Positions 61,101-64,000 of a stretch of DNA of 64,000 bases are shown here, piece by piece. The DNA is from Haliclona indistincta (taxonomy: Eukaryota; Porifera; Demospongiae; Haplosclerida; Chalinidae): NCBI GenBank assembly GCA_964017065.1, contig OZ024783.1, forward strand, positions 5,463,399 to 5,527,398. Reading direction: 5' to 3'. Under the pieces are notes generated by a model. The model ran no database searches and was not told the DNA's origin. It was given only the letters and a program-made list of their open reading frames with translations. Made by a program: the position numbers and the translations under genes. Positions within the stretch are counted from its first letter, which is position 1. Each line of letters starts with the position of its first letter.

Positions 61101-61362
61101 TTCATTAACACCTGACTACAGCATTAGGAACTCTGCTGCCAGCTTCAGTGGTGAGCCACTTACTAGTAGCTGTCAAGCATTCATTCCAGACGGAAGTACC
61201 GAATCGGCTTCTGTAGTTCCGTTAACGTTTTTAACCCTAGAACTCGAAGAGCCTGCTCAAAAGAGGAACATCAAGTTAAAGATTGTTGATTCTTGTTCTA
61301 ATACCTTACGTCATGTACCGATATCCTGTGGTAGTCGTTCTCAGACAGCACGTGCACACTAA
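58115..61362 (+). pseudogene. NLR unit 5, membrane-anchored NACHT-LRR gene with two lesions
   Basis: Exons 58115-58256, 58432-58545, 58615-58695 and from 59125 onward keep the family's three phase-1 introns. The usual ATG after the acceptor is changed to ATA, so translation would start at ATG 58115, giving MFDMHLVSDKKPLSLLLCHV. Exon 2 encodes a TM helix (TTIVATLIAAFIATATSCII) and exon 3 a CKRECQRTSR tail. The NACHT has GESGIGKT, LVILDGYDEL and TSRPS. A single in-frame TAA lies at 59865-59867. The frame stays open on both sides and shifts by one base near 60755 in the LRR region, then runs to 61362. Two point lesions in an otherwise well-kept gene mean a recent pseudogene, an allele or sequence errors. 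It is the most diverged unit. Confidence 0.7.
58766..58969. mobile_element. About 204-bp MITE in intron 3 of NLR unit 5
   Basis: GTATAGCGGGAAATTTTCGC at the left and its inverse GCGAAAATTTCCCGCTATAC at the right form the TIR. Further TTTTCGCGAA motifs lie inside. TA-rich flanks make a TA target likely, but the exact ends are uncertain. Confidence 0.75.
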
Positions 61363-61365
61363 AAT

Positions 61366-62223
61366 CAGTCAAACAATAGTACAAAAATTTCTTGCAATTG
61401 TTTCATAATTATTACCTTCCTCTTCAACTTATACTTTACTTTGTAATTTCATTCCTCTGTCTTTGCACAATGGCTGGCAGAGGCTTCGTAATTATCGTAG
61501 TGGATTATTATCTATCAGATTTTTTTGCATTTTAGAGTAATTAAAGTAGACATTACTTTTGTGCATTTAATTATCTTTATGGAAAATTGTCAGTACACTG
61601 TTGTTAATTTTGGAAGTTTGAGAATTCTGGGTATCGAAGTCAGAGAGAGATAAAGCATTTAAAATATTTTCATCTACTACCAGTAACTTTATAGCGACGC
61701 ACAAAGCAGTTTTATTAACCCTTGGTGCATGCGTGAGGGTTCATTCATTCGTTCTGTCCATTGAGCTGCAGAGATCAGCATTCAATTTTATGGATCGGTA
61801 AAGTTATGAACAAGATAAGCACAACAATTGGTTGCGACTTGACTCGTGGATTTTGCTAAAGTGCCTTCATTCTCGAACTTAGCTCACAATGTTGTTTAGC
61901 GTGTGATCAAAACTATTGTGACAAAATTCATGACCGAATCGAATTGCAAATTGTGAATGATTTAGAATCAGAGAGAGGGAGAGAGAAAGTAACAGAAGGA
62001 AAGTTGCGATAATATAGGATGATACATGTGAGACTATTTCTTCTTTCTGTCCCAGTAATGATCTTGGATCGCAAGGGCATCGATAAATATGGAAAATAGT
62101 CGAGAGTGCACTGGACGAAATTCTTTTGCACCGGAATTGTATCTGTATAATAAAAATGACAATGTTATTATTAGACCATAACCTTCACATAGTACATAAT
62201 TATAGTGCTGGAGATTGAGAAAT
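61366..62223. other. No gene seen
   Basis: 3' flank of NLR unit 5 and AT-rich sequence. No open frame with recognisable features and no strong repeat. Confidence 0.5.
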
Positions 62224-62741
62224 GTGAGCGGATTTGAGAAAAGGGGTCACTTCGCACATGTAATTTTCGAACTAACGCATGTTTTCAATTTGCTGGCATT
62301 CATCCAAATTTGGTCCAATGGCTCTACAATTTGATATACAGCCAGCAGAATGATCAAATATTATATAAAAAGAATTCCATTGAGTTTCAGTAATATTTGT
62401 GAGCGGATTTGAGAAAAGGGGTCACTTCGCGCATGTAATTTTCGAACTAACGCATGTTTTCAACTTGCTGGCATTCATCCAAATTTGGTCCCATGGCTCT
62501 AAAATTTGACATACAGCAAGCAGAATGATCAAATATTATATACAAAAAATTTCATTGAGTTTCAATAATATTTGACCGACTTACAGCCATTTGAAAACAG
62601 GCGTGCGTTCAAAAATTACATGCGCGAAGTGACCCCTTTTCTCAAATCCGCTCACATTTGACTGACTAACAGCCATTTGAAAACAAGTGTGCGTTCAAAA
62701 ATAACATGCGCGAAGTGACCCCTTTTCTCAAATCCGCTCAC
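62224..62741. mobile_element. MITE with doubled left and right ends
   Basis: GTGAGCGGATTTGAGAAAAG starts at 62224 and again at 62399 (two direct units of 175 bp). Its reverse complement ends at 62655 and again at 62741 (two direct units of about 86 bp). Internal blocks such as TGGCATTCATCCAAATTTGG are shared by the left units. The structure suggests one copy inserted into, or duplicated within, another. Confidence 0.8.
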
Positions 62742-63638
62742 AAATAATAATCACTTTTTAGACAAGAATTTCCCAATCTACGGTAAGAACATGTGTATTC
62801 ATGTATGTACACTGTGCTATGACATTATAATAATGTTACTAGGAACATCTATAGGAAATACTGACATTACGCTTATTGACATTTGCTACAAAATTCCTGT
62901 TCAACAAGTGTCTGTCTGTTGGCGTGGTGCCAAAGTGTTTGGATTAGCTAGTGTCTACTGTATCAGGTAAAGTGATGCTTCTCTACATTGTATGTTGTTT
63001 GTTATGTAACTAACTTGAAGAATCTGGTCACCATGTCAAGGTGAATGGTTTTGGGACCGGTTCCAAAAATTCTTGTGATCTGCAGAGACAGTAACAATGA
63101 AGTGAAGCTGTAGATTTTCAATCAATGCAGAGGTGTGTACATGTATGTGTATCTATCTTTCATTAATCAGCATAAACAAATAGCATGTGATTCCTATTCA
63201 AATTGCAGAGGTATTAATTTTTAGAGTTTAAAAGTTAGAAGCATTCAAAATCTTTGGCTGTATACATACCGGATTTCTTATAAAATTCTAGCACAAAATA
63301 AAGAATTTTAGATTGCTTGCTCAATATTTGGAGATAATTGTGACAGAAGTTCTAGGAGCACCGAATAATTGGAGTTGTGGCAATGACCATGTGTTTCGAA
63401 CGAGAACGTCTGTTCTATGAAGTATAGGACTTTTCGCGTCAGGCTGTTGACTGACTATGACGAAGAACTAAAGTGCTTGCCGAAATTTGGAGGCTTAGTA
63501 CGCATTTTAGCAACAAGGTGCTGAAAAATAGGAGGTGCTGAAAAATAGGAGGTGCTGAATCTTTAGAAGAAATTAGGTACATGTACATTTTAGTTCTCAA
63601 AATCAAGTATGGTGTATAGTAATCTCTCTTGTCATTAC
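62742..63638. other. No gene recognised
   Basis: Contains an exon-like plus-strand stretch around 62845-62967 (acceptor-like TTACTAG, then IGNTDITLIDICYKIPVQQV, then a GTAAAG donor). No family could be named for it. A short direct repeat GGAGGTGCTGAAAAATA lies at about 63530-63560. Confidence 0.35.
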
Positions 63639-63740
63639 CTTGTCGTCCTCAGGTTGGTAGCCATAGAAAGCCTTGAACTTGCAGCCGAGAGTGTTACGAA
63701 ACAAAATCATGAAGTGACTAGCATTGGATGAGTCCAGTAC
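63639..63740 (-). CDS. Probable CAMSAP/Patronin CKK-domain exon
   Basis: On the minus strand a TTTCACAG acceptor precedes a 34-codon exon ending at a GTAATG donor. It encodes VLDSSNASHFMILFRNTLGC and FKAFYGYQPEDDK. The SxAxHFxILFR...C.F.A.Y.Y.PE arrangement is that of the microtubule minus-end-binding CKK domain of CAMSAP proteins. Only one exon is within reach; the next would lie at lower coordinates and was not found, so the rest may be in a large intron or lost. The call is by family memory. Confidence 0.5.
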
Positions 63741-64000
63741 CTGTGAAACAAGAGAGAGAAGCAAACATAAAAATTACAATGCACCTTACACAGTAACCAC
63801 AGACAAGGAACAAATATCAAAATAAGGTAAAAGTACCAAATAAGGGGCTGCCAATAAATTTTTGTTTTGACGTGAATGTGAAGTGAAATACTTTCTTGTT
63901 TTGATGATAATTTTACCATGTGCTCATAAAATTAAAGTCAGAATCTGCGCTTCTGCATATCCACAATATTATATATCCACATATCCACATATCCGCATAT
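63741..64000. other. No gene seen
   Basis: Probably intron of the minus-strand gene at 63639-63740. The window ends in short ATATCCAC/ATATCCGC tandem repeats (63956-64000). Confidence 0.4.

Overview
The window looks like nuclear DNA of an invertebrate metazoan, most probably a demosponge. GC is low, introns are short GT-AG introns, and NACHT-LRR genes are multiplied. There is a beta-helix/multi-pass-membrane receptor gene, a possible CAMSAP exon, and many DNA transposons. The taxon is inferred from gene content; no species marker is present.

The main theme is a family of NACHT-LRR (NLR-like) genes. Unusually, they are predicted to be membrane-anchored. Each has an exon with a signal peptide, an exon with one transmembrane helix, a short basic juxtamembrane exon, and one long exon with the NACHT NTPase and an LRR-like tail. 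All three introns are phase 1. Units lie at 206-3262 (intact), 5500-7624 (open, LRR tail deleted), 11587-15422 (pseudogene), 29318-32234 (intact) and 58115-61362 (one stop plus one frameshift). NACHT scraps lie at 32370-32584, 40440-40562 and 47597-47890. Units 1-3 share a noncoding leader exon. Units 2 and 3 follow duplicated tails of a GH31 alpha-glucosidase gene, so they arose by segmental duplication. A CARD-like exon (3912-4210) sits beside the first GH31 tail.

Region by region: 1-15.4 kb holds the tandem GH31-tail/NLR units, with a 1.7-kb palindrome and a foldback insertion. 16-20.4 kb holds a disrupted beta-helix plus multi-TM receptor gene. 20.4-27.8 kb holds a Harbinger fragment and a Plavaka/KDZ-like transposase gene, with a divergent intact partner gene (26646-27775) of unknown function. 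28.7-32.2 kb holds a MITE and NLR unit 4. 32.6-40.4 kb is a BEL/Pao LTR retrotransposon carrying three to four nested insertions. 40.6-47.6 kb is a 7.0-kb CACTA-like element that splits the Walker A codons of a NACHT fragment and carries minisatellites. 47.9-50.9 kb holds tandem foldback repeats and a hAT MITE. 50.95-56.41 kb is a complete P-superfamily transposon with an apparently intact 858-aa transposase, a second opposite-strand gene, and a mariner-type MITE inside its left TIR. 58-61.4 kb is NLR unit 5. 62.2-62.7 kb is a MITE with doubled ends. 63.6 kb holds a probable CAMSAP exon on the minus strand.

Together the window looks like an innate-immune receptor neighbourhood turning over quickly through duplication, exon modularity and repeated transposon insertion. 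The membrane-tethered NLR architecture and the two-gene transposons are the most notable items. All gene models were made by eye from splice sites and reading frame, with no transcript data.
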